This document shows positions 24,531-36,824 of a stretch of 64,000 nucleotides of DNA, in pieces; position 1 is the stretch's first letter; each line of letters begins with the position of its first letter. The DNA comes from Lutjanus erythropterus. Taxonomy: Eukaryota > Chordata > Actinopteri > Lutjaniformes > Lutjanidae. A program made the position numbers and the translations under genes. The notes beneath the pieces are model-generated. The model ran no database searches. It saw only the letters and a list, made by a program, of their open reading frames with translations, and was not told the DNA's origin. Where the stretch lies: contig CM034594.1 of the NCBI GenBank assembly GCA_020091685.1, positions 33,848,433 through 33,912,432 on the forward strand. The letters run 5' to 3'.

Positions 24531-25766
24531 CAGTAACAAGTACAGTAATAAAAAGTGTATAAGCTGTTAAACTTGAGTATAAATGCTTATAAGTCGTCAG
24601 AGCCCAACATCGTTTCTTAAAATTGCTTAGGATTTTCCCTGTTGGTTAAACAGAAATCTTCAGCTTTATTATATGAAACTGATACAAGCAGCCAAATCCT
24701 GAAAAGTTTCATCTCTTAACCAGCAAATTTTAAAACATTTTTACAGATCATTTTCCTGTCAGCTGACCTATCAATTAATCAACAAATCATTTTTGCGCTG
24801 GAGAAAACCGATGAACAATCAAACTCTTGATTCAGTCCTGGTTTTGTCCTTTTTGTTTTCCATCATTTGCCCATTTGAACAATGAAGTGTTGAAAAGATA
24901 CAAAAGAAACTTGAATTTATTTTAACAACAAAAGTTGAACATTTAATGCTGATAATACAGGGTTAACCGTGTATTTTTCTTTGCTTGTGGTTGTTTTTCA
25001 GAAGTTTTGTCTTTGGTCCCCCATATATTTCTAACATGCATGTCTTGTGTATTTAACAATATATTTTTCTAGGAAAATGTTTTTGTAACTTTTTTTTTTG
25101 TTTTTTAAACACTGATTTAATGTGTTGCTATACTGGTACGGTACCTTGTTCTTTGTCCGCAGCGCTTCTTTGAGGCTGTCCGCTTTTGTTTTTGTCCCTG
25201 GAGTGTTCTCTTTACTGACTGTGTGTGGTTGTAGCCGCTGCCAAACCTCCACTTGTTGATAGCTTAACGCAGTGTTACTGAAGTGAATATTGTGTGTCAT
25301 GTCCTGTGAGCTGCAGCTGGCACTGTTCACATGCAGGCTGTAAGTGAATGAACTGCCTAATCGGAGCCAAAACACAACTGTAAAATGGTTGATTTTAAGA
25401 AATTGATCGTTGGATGAACTCTGCCTACGCTTGTGAAAAGTTTTCAGTTTGACTAGGTTAAAAAAAAAAAAAAACTCTGGACCAAATTTCAGCAACAATA
25501 TGTGGATCTGAATCTTAACTAACCACAGCATAAAGTTATTGTTTTGTATACTGTATAAGCTTGCATGTCAACTCCATTGCTAGTTTTAATAAGGGCCAGT
25601 AAACTAGCGGTTGATGTCCTCTGGTAGTGAGCTCATTTTCATATGAAGGTGATCATCTTTTGGGTTTTTATTTACATTCACTTGATCACTGAATTGTGCT
25701 TTTTTTATCTGCTTCTAATAAGGGAATGTTCTACGTTTGTTTTTCCATGTCTGCACATTGTGCTTA

Positions 25767-25772
25767 AATAAA
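25767..25772 (+). terminator. rasa2: candidate rasa2 poly(A) signal
   Basis: A canonical AATAAA about 4.0 kb after the stop codon, with GT-rich sequence within about 90 bases downstream. Chosen as the last strong signal before the repeat-rich intergenic DNA; not proven. Confidence 0.4.
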
Positions 25773-26576
25773 AACCAGAATGGGATGCATTCGGAGAGGC
25801 ATGGTTATAGTTGACGTGCATCAGGGCAACGGTTTTTACTTTGACATGTTGGTTTGTGGCCAGTTTCATACCGCAAAACTGAAAGGGACATGAACGTATT
25901 TGCTTTGAATTATCATATGAATAACGTCAGTGAAAGTAGTACCCTACTCGCACATCTGATGTGTGTTTCTGAGCTCTTCATATTGATTACAGAAATGAGA
26001 AAATCCAGAAAAAGTAAAACATGATTTTAGGGTCTGTCAGCCTGAGTTTACTTTCAAAGCATGTCAACAATATAGAAATTTATTTTCAAATATAGGCATA
26101 AAATTGCAAAACAATCATTTTGTCCTGCCGATCAGCGTACATCTGTTCTGTAAGTCTCATAGGACAGAGCACGAGTACAACAAACAATCATAGGATGTTT
26201 TTCTGAGATCTGGAAGCTTCTTCTTGTCCAGTGCACAGTCAGTGGTCGCAGGCAGCAGAGGGTTAACTCACTTCTTCTGAATGTCTCCATACTGCTCAAG
26301 TAAAATGTCTGTTCTTTTTTATACACATTAAATATTTTATTTTCCATACATGGTCTTTTTTGTGTCCATTTGAAACAATTTACAATAAACACTTTGCCAG
26401 TGCTTCTCATATTTGTGTAGTGTCTGTGCTCACACTGAAAAACCAAATGTTTTACATTTCATGTGACGGTGAAGAACCAGATCCCAAAAAAACAAATGTG
26501 GGAGGAGTGCCTCGCCCATTTATGTTTGCGTGGGACAATGTGGGACACGTTACCAATGCTGAGAGGTCTAAAACAG

Positions 26577-27105
26577 AAAAAAAAAGTTGGGACAGGAGCA
26601 ACAAAGGACTGGGAAAGTTGTGTAATGTCCAAAAACACCTGTTTGAAACATTCAATGGGTAAACGGGTGAATTGGTAACAGGTGACACTGGATAAAGAGT
26701 CTGTTTTTAAACTGTCAGAGTTTCTCAACATAAAACTGTGAGAAATGTATGGATTTCACCATCTACAATCCATAATGACCCACAGAATTGTATGAAGGAT
26801 ACAACATGGGCTCTAGAACACTTACAAAAACTGTTGTCAGTAAACAGGTTGTCACTGCATCTACAAATTCAAGTTAAGACAAAGTCAAAGCCACATATCA
26901 ACAACATCCAGAAACACCACAGACTTCTCTCAGCCTGAGCTCATCTAAGATGGACTGACGTGTCCAAACCTTTTTGAAATGTGTTGCAGGCATCACATTA
27001 AAATTGAGTTCATATTTACAAAAGTCAATAAAGTTAATCTATCTGAACATTAAATATCTCGTCTTTGTACTGAACGTGTGATTTTAGTTGATGTGCAAAT
27101 CTAAT
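26577..27105 (+). mobile_element. second Tc1/mariner-type relic, strongly deleted
   Basis: Same family as the copy at 23341: AAAAGTTGGGACAGGAGCAA, ACAAAGGACTGGGAAAGTTG, AAAACACCTGTTTGAAACAT, ATATCAACAACATCCAGAAA, TGAGCTCATCTAAGATGGAC and the 3' end words AATGTGTTGCAGGCATCA and ACATTAAATATCTCGTCTTT. Most of the transposase is deleted and no terminal repeats are complete. Confidence 0.85.
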
Positions 27106-27109
27106 CGTC

Positions 27110-27200
27110 AGAGCAGACAAAGCCTTGCAGACCCCCTGTAACTTTTGTCATCCCCCTGAGATGGGGCCCAGACCCCAGATTGGGAACCGATGGTCTAAAG
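27110..27200. repeat. short interspersed fish repeat fragment
   Basis: Contains GGGGCCCAGACCCCAGATTG and GGGAACCGATGGTCTA, the end of a common fish repeat that runs into 'gggaaccactg' wording. Also hinted at 745-775. Confidence 0.5.
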
Positions 27201-29423
27201 TTTTGATATTAAAAAAAGAAACATTTCTATTCTGCCCATTAACGCGTATCATCTCTGTGTTTTGTCCTCTGGTTGAATCAGTAGCACACAATCGACCACA
27301 GTAGTTTCCCAGTCTTTGTTGTAGCTACATTTCCTTTTCACGGTGGTAGTGTCCTTCATATTACATCTGCAGCTTGCGACTTTGTCTTGACTCACGATTT
27401 TTCCACTGGCTGTAGGGTAGGAAAGATAGTGACGAGTTCACCTGCACTCGACCCATGTGAAGGCAGTTTAATTGACATCAAATGCAGCCCCAGGACACAG
27501 CCAACGCATGATAGCCAGATCTTAGAAAAGCGTCTGTCCTGCACCGGTTTGACTTTTGAAAAGAATCAAAGCCAATCAAATTGTGAGACGTGGGATAAAA
27601 ATGCTGTGCCCATATATATTTTCCTGTTAAAGTGTTTGGATATATAAGACATGCATGTCACATGGAAATGTTTTTGTTGTAAAAGGGGATCTGAGTAATA
27701 ACCACATAAAAAAAATAGGTTAAAAAAAATGCTGTGCACTTGGTCACCCTACATGAGAGGCTTTATGAAAGGCACGAAGCTGTGTGCTGCACAGTGATGT
27801 CGTCTGCAGGAGGATGCAAAAAGTATCTCTGTGAGTACGAGGTAAAGCTGATCCAAGTTAACTGAATCAAAGACCACATTTATCTAAAACGGTTTACATT
27901 TGGTATGAAGAACAAAGCATACATGCAAGGAAAGAGGTTTGGAAACCACTACATATCTTAAAGAGCTACACAAGCGTATTCAATCATGCACAAATGAAAT
28001 AAATCATGTTTAGTCATGCTTTTGATCACATTAAGCCCTTTCATCCCCGCTTTGCCCCTGAAAACAGCCCAACATGAACATTTTCTGAATAACACCGACC
28101 TGTTTTAAAAATATGTATGGATAAAAGATGTATAAATGAACCTTTTCCATCCTTGCTTTTCTTCAGCAGCCCAGCTGTTTTAAAGTAAACCTGCTGCACT
28201 TCAAAGCAAGAAGCTCCGCATGCAGTACATGCACATGGTACACAATATGTAGGAATGTTACCAACAATCAAGAGGTTTAATTAAAATTCAATGACCAGCC
28301 GTGGCCCATGATCTTGCAACGGTTTAAGCTTTGTGGGGAATTAATTACACCTTTTAAATTGTACCAAAAAGCTGTCCAATAGTACTAATGTACTTTTTGT
28401 CTCTGATCCACTCAGTATTAAACTGATTATCTCTTATTAGACAGTTACAGTTGGAGGGAAAACATCTTTCCAGGGTTTTTTTTTGCCAGCTTTGGCTCAA
28501 GTGCAGATCACAGACATCCACTCATTACTTTATGAATTATATCTTTCAGCAGGAAAAAAAAATATGTGGTAGCTTGATTCTTCCAAACTTTTGTGAATAC
28601 AACGATCAATCATCAAACAAAAGTTGGGGCCAATTTTTTTTTCCGCTGATAAGTTTGCCCACACGTTAGCCAGGTTTTCTTGGTAGCTCATAAATAGACT
28701 TATACTGTCGTTACCTCTGGAGGAATGACCTCAGAGTATTAAGCTCTGTGATGTGTTCTATCAAACACACCTAATAAACTACACATACAGCCTGTATCCT
28801 GCACTCTAATCAGCTCTTCCATATTCCTTTAATTTTGACGCATCTATCTGTGAGGAAGGTGAAAGAAAATGGGATAGAAAATATATGAAGATGACTGAAA
28901 TGTTTCTATACTCAGTGAGAACATAAATCAGATGCGTGTGGTTGGAGGGAGCGCTCATTTGTCTCATCTACATCTAGAAGCAGGCACATGCATTTCAACA
29001 CAGACACAGCAACCATGACTCAGCTGAGTGTTATTTGTTGCACATTGCCAAAGAGTTGTAGTGAAAGTCTTGGCCTTTATACAACAGCTTGACTACTTTC
29101 TGAAGAAACTGAAAAAATGAAAGTCACTTTTAAGAAATGCCGGCAGCGTAGCTGTCACACACGGCGATCTTGGTCTGTCTGTCAGGGGGAACTGCCCACT
29201 AACCAAAATCCCACAGGGAGAGTGTAATTTCAGAGCAATGGGTGTTTGTTTTTCGGGATGACAGGCTGTTGGACAAATGGGTTTTCAGTCCAATGGGACA
29301 TTTATTTCACTGCTGGGGTTTCAGAATAATGGCTGTCTGAACAATGGCATGACAACTTGGTCAGTTAGTCCATCACTTTGACCCAAACTGAAATATCTAT
29401 CCTCCATGAAAAACCTCAGTCCT

Positions 29424-29446
29424 CAATCAATCAATCAATCAATCAG

Positions 29447-29536
<90 letters not shown>
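29424..29536. repeat. compound microsatellite (AATC)n-(TATC)n
   Basis: About five AATC units followed by about 22 TATC units. It yields a Ser-Ile-Tyr-Leu repeat open frame that is not a gene. Confidence 0.95.
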
Positions 29537-29720
29537 CCCATTAGCACCATTACTTTGTGTTTAGAGCAAATTAGCAAATGTTAGCATGCTGACACATTAC
29601 ACTAAGATGGTGAAGATGGTAAATGTCAGCATACCGTTTTAATTTTGTGCATGTTAGCATGTTAGTATTAGCATTTAATCACTGCTGTGTCTAAGTAAGC
29701 TTGCAAGCATGACTGAAGCA
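29537..29720. repeat. teleost 'TTAGCATGCTAA' repeat fragment
   Basis: Contains AATTAGCAAATGTTAGCATG, GATGGTGAAGATGGTAAATG and CATGTTAGCATGTTAGTATT, words of a frequent fish repeat; abuts the microsatellite. Confidence 0.75.
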
Positions 29721-30243
29721 TGGAGTTTTTCTGCCTTACTTTGCTATGAATACAAATTGGTTATCGGTCAATTGATTGTTGGTTTTGACTTGCTGTGTTC
29801 ACATTGCCATTAAAATATAGCATGACGGTTTTAAAGTCCTTTCTTTGCATCTCAAACGGACCGAGAGGTTTTGACAGATAACACTGCAGCAGGACAGATG
29901 GTGAGATTCTGTTGATGTTGGACATGGTGGTAGTCCTTCAGGCCATACAGTGCAACGGGTTCCCTACAGTTTGTTTGACGTCATCTACAGTATGTGTTGA
30001 CGGATGGATGGGATGGATGAAAACCTCCAATATCCGCAGAGAAAATATGTTCTCGTGCACAGAGGGTCAACCCTTAAATTTTTGTTTAACTTGATATACA
30101 AAGAAATTGAAACAGAATCCAGAATCAATTTATTTTGTTCTCAGTGTTGGTTGTTTTAATGCATTTTTATCCCTTACAATATTGACTTTCCGTCTCTTTT
30201 CTGTTTAAAAGGTGCTACACAAACAAAGCTGCTTTGTCTTCAG

Positions 30244-30362
30244 GGAGGCTCCTGGTTGAAGTCCGGCCCTGTCAGCAAGCAGTTGCTGGGTGTTTTCCCA
30301 CTGCCAACCCCACAGTGTACGAGAAGGAAAACACTGCTGCAGCGATCGGTGATGTTGTTACA
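30244..30362 (+). other. orphan exon-like open segment
   Basis: A 119-base stretch between an acceptor-like TTTGTCTTCAG and a donor-like GTGAGC. One frame stays open through it and reads GRLLVEVRPCQQAVAGCFPT followed by ANPTVYEKENTAAAIGDVVT. I do not recognise the peptide. A neighbouring frame is also open, and no partner exon is visible, so this may be chance or a piece of a repeat. Confidence 0.2.
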
Positions 30363-31234
30363 GTGAGCCTCTTTCTTCCTATGACCTTCCTCTCTCCTGT
30401 TTAATTGTACAGATTAAACAAACAAGATATAACATGTTAACCTGTGAGCTTTAAAGGTGATGGTATAGGAGGATTTTATTGCCTTTGGTCTTTATGCTAG
30501 GTATGGTGACAAGATTTCTGAAACGTCAGCTGGGAACTTTTCCAGTTCAGTGGTCAATATATCATTAATATATACAAGGTTATTATCTGTGAAGGAGTTG
30601 GGTGGTCTCCTTCTTCTCTGCTCTACAATACTTGTGTCCAGTTTTTCCCAGAGACCACTTGCGGTTTTGCAGTGAAAAATTCTCCTGCAGCCCAAAAAGC
30701 ATTTTCCCCATAAACCGTCATTACAAAAGAAGCGTCCCAACGTCTCAAACTGCAAACAAGGTCAATTTTGACTTTTTTGATCCATGGAGGGTTTTCATTT
30801 GTCAAACTTTCCTCAAGTGGAAACTCGGGCAGAACCAGCAGAACAAACAAAATTGCACATATTCAGTGGGAAGAAAACATGGAAGCTTTAAAACTTTTTT
30901 GGCATCTGTGCCAGGTGAGTAATTCTCATTGGACTGAGTAGGTGCCATTTTGGGGTCAAGGATTCATTGTTATTAATAGTACATCCATGAGTTTTCCACA
31001 GCAGTTTTCACTAGCGCGAGCCAAGTAGTTAGTAGAAGAAAAGTGACATAAAGCTGCTGTGTTGGCTAAAAACACAAACACAACACGACTGAAACATCAA
31101 CCAGTAAGCTCAGCTACCAAGACTTTTTATTGCCACGTAAAATTTTAATTTTGCAGGCTGTTTTTAATGCACAGTTAAAAAACAGATTTCTGGGGACGGT
31201 GAATTGCTTGAGTTGAGTTGTTGCCCCAAGCAGA

Positions 31235-31570
31235 GGATATGAAGTACCTCGAGGTCTGTTGTGGTGGAGAAGGAGCTGAGCCAGAAGACAAAGCTTTCAG
31301 TTTACCTGTCGATCTATATCACCTATGGTCATGAACTTTAGGTAGTGACCGAAATAATGAGATCGTGAAGGGGCATGGCTCGGCCTCGGTTGAGGGGCTT
31401 GGACAGAGAGTAGAGCCGCTGTTCCTTCACGTCGAGAGGAGCCAGCTGAGGCGGTTTGTTCACCTGATCAAAATGCCTCTTGGATGACTTCCTCTGGAGG
31501 TTTTCTGGACACGTCCAACTGGGAGGAGACCTTGGAGTAGAAACGCCACTTTTGAGAGGGTTGGGCTCGT
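31235..31570 (+). mobile_element. non-LTR retrotransposon 3' fragment (reverse transcriptase C-terminus)
   Basis: Contains CTGTTGTGGTGGAGAAGGAG, CTGAGCCAGAAGACAAAGCT, TCACCTATGGTCATGAACTT, GAGTAGAGCCGCTGTTCCTT and GTCCAACTGGGAGGAGACC. In the intact family these words encode the RT C-terminus (roughly YGHELW... MPPGRLPGEVF). This copy has stops and a deletion. The LINE clade cannot be fixed from the fragment. Confidence 0.75.
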
Positions 31571-32149
31571 CCTTTAACCCCAGCTTTGTTCTCATCCGAC
31601 AGCGTTGTTATATGTGTCAACACTGGGGCCCGCATGCCGTTTTCTCTTATATTATTAGGAGGGAATACAGTTTTGATATTCTCTGTGTCTGGAAAATATT
31701 TGTGTGTTAAGGGTCAAATTTATGGCATAGCGTGAGATGGCTTCCCATTACAAAGAGTACAAAGCTTCATCCGTGAAGGAAAACAGACGCTCAGAACTGG
31801 TTATCAGAAGTTTTAATGCACAAGGCAAACATCATACTGAGGCCTGCTGCTTTTTGTTCCCTGAAGCCTACACAGGCCTTACCATGTACTGATGCATGGA
31901 CTTCTACTGCTTGTGCATGAACTTCCTGTTCCCTGTCCCCTGCAGCTACATGACATGGCTCAAAGGTTCAGATCACCTTAATCATGAACACCCAGAAAAT
32001 AGGGTATTCTCCCTCTTTACTGTAGAAGTGTGTGCTTATGCACATAGTTAAGATCTTTGTTATTCCCGTGTGTGAGGGAAAATAATACAGGATAATAATA
32101 ATAAAGGCGTTTTTTGGGGGGGTTATTTTTTTACATTTGAAAACTGGTC

Positions 32150-32305
32150 ACCATTCACTTTGTTTGGGAGATTCTGCAGCACTGTTTTCTTGTGAAACTC
32201 CAGCAGCGTTTTGTGGACTAAAAAACTAAACCCACCCTTCAATCGGCATGAGGGTGAGCAAATAATGAGTGAATTTTCATTTTTGGGTGAACTATCCCTT
32301 TAAGG
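32150..32305. repeat. teleost repeat ending GGGTGAACTATCCCTTTAA
   Basis: Contains CCACCCTTCAATCGGCATGA, AATAATGAGTGAATTTTCAT and TTGGGTGAACTATCCCTTTA, the end of a common fish repeat. A second end piece lies at 51530-51577. Confidence 0.7.
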
Positions 32306-33939
32306 ATCTTTTATTTGTCCTTAAAGCTCAGATCTCTCAGACCAGCTGCTCCTGGCTGTCCCTCCACGGAGAACACCGCAGTGTCCTCTCCAAAAGCTTT
32401 GGATCAATTTTACCATTTAATGGCAAGGACCCACGTGTTTTCTCAGGCTTTTGAGTATACTCAAAGTTTTATGTTTCACTTTTCTCTCTTATGGGCTTTA
32501 TGTTTTCCATATGTTCCTTTACTTCAGGGATAATATTGATATGCTTTCTCTACGGCTATTTTACTGTCACCATTTTATATTATATCACTTTTATTTTATT
32601 ATACAGCAATTTTGTCAACCTTAGTTGTTATTAAATGTGCTTCATAAATAAACTTGGCTTGCTGATTTTCAAAATATTCCCTTGTGGATCTTCTGCCATC
32701 TTGTGCTCCTCAGAGTGCAAAAAACATTTTAAAACATTTTGTTCCCGAACTGTTGTCCTGGTCACTCTGTATCATCCGCTAACCTTGGCGTGTGTGTGTT
32801 AAGACAAGATGAGAAAAACACAATCTGGCCTTGTCTTTTGCTTGTATAAATGAATGAACTGAGCTCTCTCGGTTGGCCGACATGTTGGTGTTGTGAGCTG
32901 ACTTCTTCAAACATGCTGGAGCTGCTCTATTATGTATGCACTGCTATGCCTGTACATGTGTTACAGCTATTATGAGTTCCCTCACTGGTGACAGAAAACA
33001 CCTGCTGGGCAGAAACCTTGTATGTCCAAACAGTTTCTTTTCAGGAAACAGAAAAAAATAACCAGTTTTAAAATAACAGAACACCATATCGTCAAAGTCT
33101 GGTAGCTCTTTTTAATATTTTTCATTGGTTAAAAATTTGTTAAACCTGCAGACAGTTCACTACAAGACAGAAGAGACACAGAAACAGTCGGCCTATGATG
33201 CATGTGTTGCAGTGAATGATGGTTACAGAGCTTTAAGGTTTAGAAATGGTGCACATGCTGGTCTGGATTTATACTGAATGAAACAGCTCGAACCAGACTG
33301 ATTTAACAAGTGAAGTGAGGAGAGAAACAGCAGAAGTTGCAGACTGCATGACTGGTGGTGCAGTTGCTTACTCATGTGCAGACTGACGTGCCTTTGAATA
33401 ATCATTCAGACTCACATAACTGACTTTGTATTGTCCCCAGTTCAAACCCCAGACAGGCTGGATAAATAATAATAGTAAAAAAGCCGCACTTGTTCCGCCT
33501 TCATTATCACAACTAAGTTGTCCGTCAAGGCGCTTCACTCCCAGCTGCTTCAGTGGAGCTGATCAGTGGTCAGCAGATCAGTGTCGTGTCTAGATGGGAA
33601 TGTCACACACCTGCTGCACATTAACCCACTTATTAGTTTGTGGCTCTCACCTGATTGGCTAATGCATGGTCATCAAGTCCTCCTGTGACCTCATTCATTT
33701 AAAACACGAAAACCATCAGTAACTTTTGTGATGATAATACAAAGTACAAAGGATAATACAGTTATAATTAACATGAGAAAAAATCTGTTTATTAAGTATT
33801 ACGGAATAAATTGAGTAGATAAAAAGAAATAGAAAAAAATAGGAAAGGAAAATTAGGAAGTGGATGGAACAAGTAGAACAACAAGCATGCAACCTGAAAA
33901 GAATATTTGGATATAACTCCTTTATTATCACCAACATTT

Positions 33940-34070
33940 TGATTAGTTATTGTAATTTAATTACACATTTTTGTCAGTAACTGTAATAGATGACAATTTA
34001 TTTATTTATTTATTTTTTATTGAATTAAATGTCACTAGTTACATGTAACTAGTTACTTCCCAGCACTGCT
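33940..34070. repeat. probable interspersed repeat fragment (ACTAGTTAC words)
   Basis: AT-rich stretch ending TACATGTAACTAGTTACTTC and CCAGCACTG, wording familiar from fish repeats. Ends uncertain. Confidence 0.5.
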
Positions 34071-34129
34071 AGTTTCCTTTATGTAAAATTTTGTTACCTT
34101 TAGCAAATGAGTTCTTTACTTATGGCCAA

Positions 34130-34440
34130 AAATGTGTTTTGTGAGGTCACAGTGAACTCTGACTGCCAAAATCTGATCAGTTTGTTTTCACTCTGAGTGA
34201 CTGCACCAAATTTTAAGAAATTCCCATCAAGTGTTCCTGAGATGTCACATTCACAACAAAACTTGACTTTTGGCCCCTGACTATTAAAACCTAATCAGTT
34301 CCTCCATGAGTCTACGTGGCCATTTGTTCATTGGAAGAAATTCTCTCACGGCATTCTTGAGTTATCATGTTCACGAGAATGGGATCACCAAAAACCATAA
34401 TGCCTGTGGCCGCGGCTTTCACCGGCATGCAGCCATACAA
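34130..34440. repeat. decayed teleost interspersed repeat
   Basis: Two similar blocks in tandem, TCTGATCAGTTTGTTTTCAC and CCTAATCAGTTCCTCCATGA, each followed by AAATTC or AGAAATTC words. Ends with AATGCCTGTGGCCGCGGCTT, matching the 3' end of a widespread fish repeat. Confidence 0.65.
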
Positions 34441-36179
34441 AGGTTTTTTAAAAATTGTAAACATCCAGTCATGAATGTGCACACCCAAAAAAGCATATCG
34501 CTGCAGTAGCATATGAGATTAGCTGCAAGTTCGATGTTAATGCACATAAACACACAAGCGTTCACAAGCTCCAGAAGAGGAAAGACGGGGAATGGCTATA
34601 CAGTTGGATTTAACCATCACACAGTTTTGGACCCAGTACCACATGTCAGGCACCAAATGTACAAAGTAATTGGCTTTAAACCTGTCATCTCAATTATTAT
34701 AGACACAAACAGCAGAACAGAGCGGTGAGCCGGAGAACAAGGCCACACAAGACTTAAACTTTTCTACATGTGACCATAAAATTTGGTTTTGAGGGTGATG
34801 AGTGACCACAGAAAAGGGGCCACACAGTTTTAAATTGGCTATATTCATCTCAACTGGCTTCCAGTAAAACATAAGAGAGGAAGTAAAGGCTCACATTTCA
34901 ACGGAGAACATCAAGGGAGTGTTGAATCTTATCCAATGCCTGTCTTATCTGCACCTCTGGACGCATAGAGCCTCCCAACATAAAGCACGCCAAGTGCACA
35001 GAGCTCTGAGGCCTCTCAGGTCAACAGCATGTCAAAGCAAAATTAGACATTCTTCCATATCCATAGATTTCTACCACACTTTAGTGATGATGACTTAAAT
35101 CAAATCTGTGGTTCATTATTTTAGCTCTGTTAAATGCACGTGAAGAAAAAAAAAATCAAGAGGAAAGAAAGGGAACAGATGTGCGGTTTGATTTAAACAC
35201 TACACATATCAGTCACCAAATTAAGTCATATGTGTAAAATCTAAACAGTAAATGGCTGTAATCTGTAAATGTAACACTAATCAGACAGTAAAAATACACT
35301 AAGACACAGAGCAAAGTGGAGAGTCAGAGATCAAGATATAAAATCTTATTAAAATTTAAATAAAATATTAAAATAAAGAGGGTCCCTGCCTCACAGTTGG
35401 TATCAAATGACAGTCAAAATATGTTTGTGGTTTTACTGTGATGTTCACAGACCACTGTGATAAAATGCCCTAAATGATCAAGTCACCAGATAAATGACAC
35501 TTCTGCTATGATTTCCACATGAGTGACCAGATGAGGAGAGAAAAAAAGAAAAGGAAAGGTTGAGAATAAACTTAAGAATAGGCACACCTCACACAGCAGT
35601 TAGAAAGACAGAGCCTTTTGTGAACATTACATCATTACACTGAGGTCATAAATAGGGTTATGCAATTTACGCTGCTTGAATATGAGTCTACAGTAGACTA
35701 AGTTTATCTTAAGGCATAATTGACAAATCAATTCACTAATTTACACAGTTTCATTCTAACTAAAAAGTAGTTACAGACCACTGATTATATAGAGTAGTTT
35801 CTACAGTGTCACTTAAAAGCTCATGAACACACCAAAGTCAAAGAACAATTTCCCAACTAGGAAATGAGACCGTCCGATGAGCATATGACCGCAGCACAAG
35901 TCTATGAAGACACAGGCAGACACAAGGACCATACATGAGCTGATCAGGTGAGAGCAACACATGACTGAGACGGTTAATATGCAGCAGGTGTGTTAAGGCG
36001 GCAGGCTGCCTCCAAATCTGTGGCTTTGTTGAGCCACATTTTACTCTAATTATTTCATTCTTAAGGTAAATTAGGGGTGAAAGCACTGTCACTGTACTCT
36101 TTGATTATGATACAGTGGGTCAGCATCAATGTTTTATTGTCGGTTGAGGAGCTTAGTCTGGCCTAGTCTACCAATCTGG

Positions 36180-36330
36180 TACCAGGAGGCTGGAAGGGCT
36201 TAACCTGGGGGTGGGAGGAGGTGGTGGAGAATGTTTTCATCTGATCAGGATGCTTCCTGGGAACCTTCCTTCCTGGAGTTTTTCCGATGACGTCAAACTG
36301 GTAGGAGACGCTGAACGCATTGCATGAAGC
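36180..36330 (+). mobile_element. second non-LTR 3' fragment
   Basis: Contains CATCTGATCAGGATGCTTCC and TGACGTCAAACTGGTAGGAG, paralleling the 3' part of the fragment at 31235-31570. Short and decayed. Confidence 0.55.
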
Positions 36331-36824
36331 GACTATATGTATCTCATCTGATTTGGGAAAACCTCAAGCTCTCCTGGAGTACCTGTATTCATTTTAGGTT
36401 TGATATTACATATGATGGGGTTTAGGTTCTGTTACTGTTTGTCTCTCTGGTTTTGTTTGAAGTGTGATTTGATATGTCTTATGTTTTTGATGGGGTATAA
36501 AATTCCCAGTGCTTGAACAGTGGGTTTTTGGCTTCCTAGACGTCATACGTCCTTTCCCGTCCCTTTTTTCCTCGTTTTTCCTTTTTTTTCTTTGAGTTTC
36601 ATGTTTTTAATAATAATAAAAATCATAGACTGCTGTGGGTCTAACTTTTTGTGCTGAGGGGACCAAGTTTGTAAAATCATTTAGGTTGATATCAAATTTC
36701 ATCAGTATAAACCTGAGATCAAGTTCATCATGTGTCATTTATTTTCTTTACACCTAAGTCTTCTGAAGACACTACATCCTGTCCCGTTTTTCTTTTTATT
36801 AGCCATGCATGCTAACAGCGGGAA

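Larger units (their letters stand above)
21765..25772 (+). other. rasa2: presumed rasa2 3' UTR
   Basis: No further coding exon follows the stop. The stretch is AT-rich, like a long 3' UTR, and runs to a canonical AATAAA at 25767. Other AATAAA words occur near 24078 (in the mariner relic) and 24547, so shorter forms are possible. A 166-codon antisense open frame near 25031-25531 shows no domain and is taken as chance. The UTR end is inferred. Confidence 0.5.

Noticed and set aside
25031..25531. 166-codon antisense open frame
   Set aside because: It lies in the presumed rasa2 3' UTR, has no domain, and contains low-complexity Phe/Lys stretches typical of AT-rich DNA.
29378..29584. Open frame with SIYL repeats
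   Set aside because: Translation of the (TATC)n microsatellite.
34130..34440. Tandem array with possible CRISPR-like spacing
   Set aside because: Only two imperfect units, matching a known type of fish interspersed repeat; the genome is a vertebrate.
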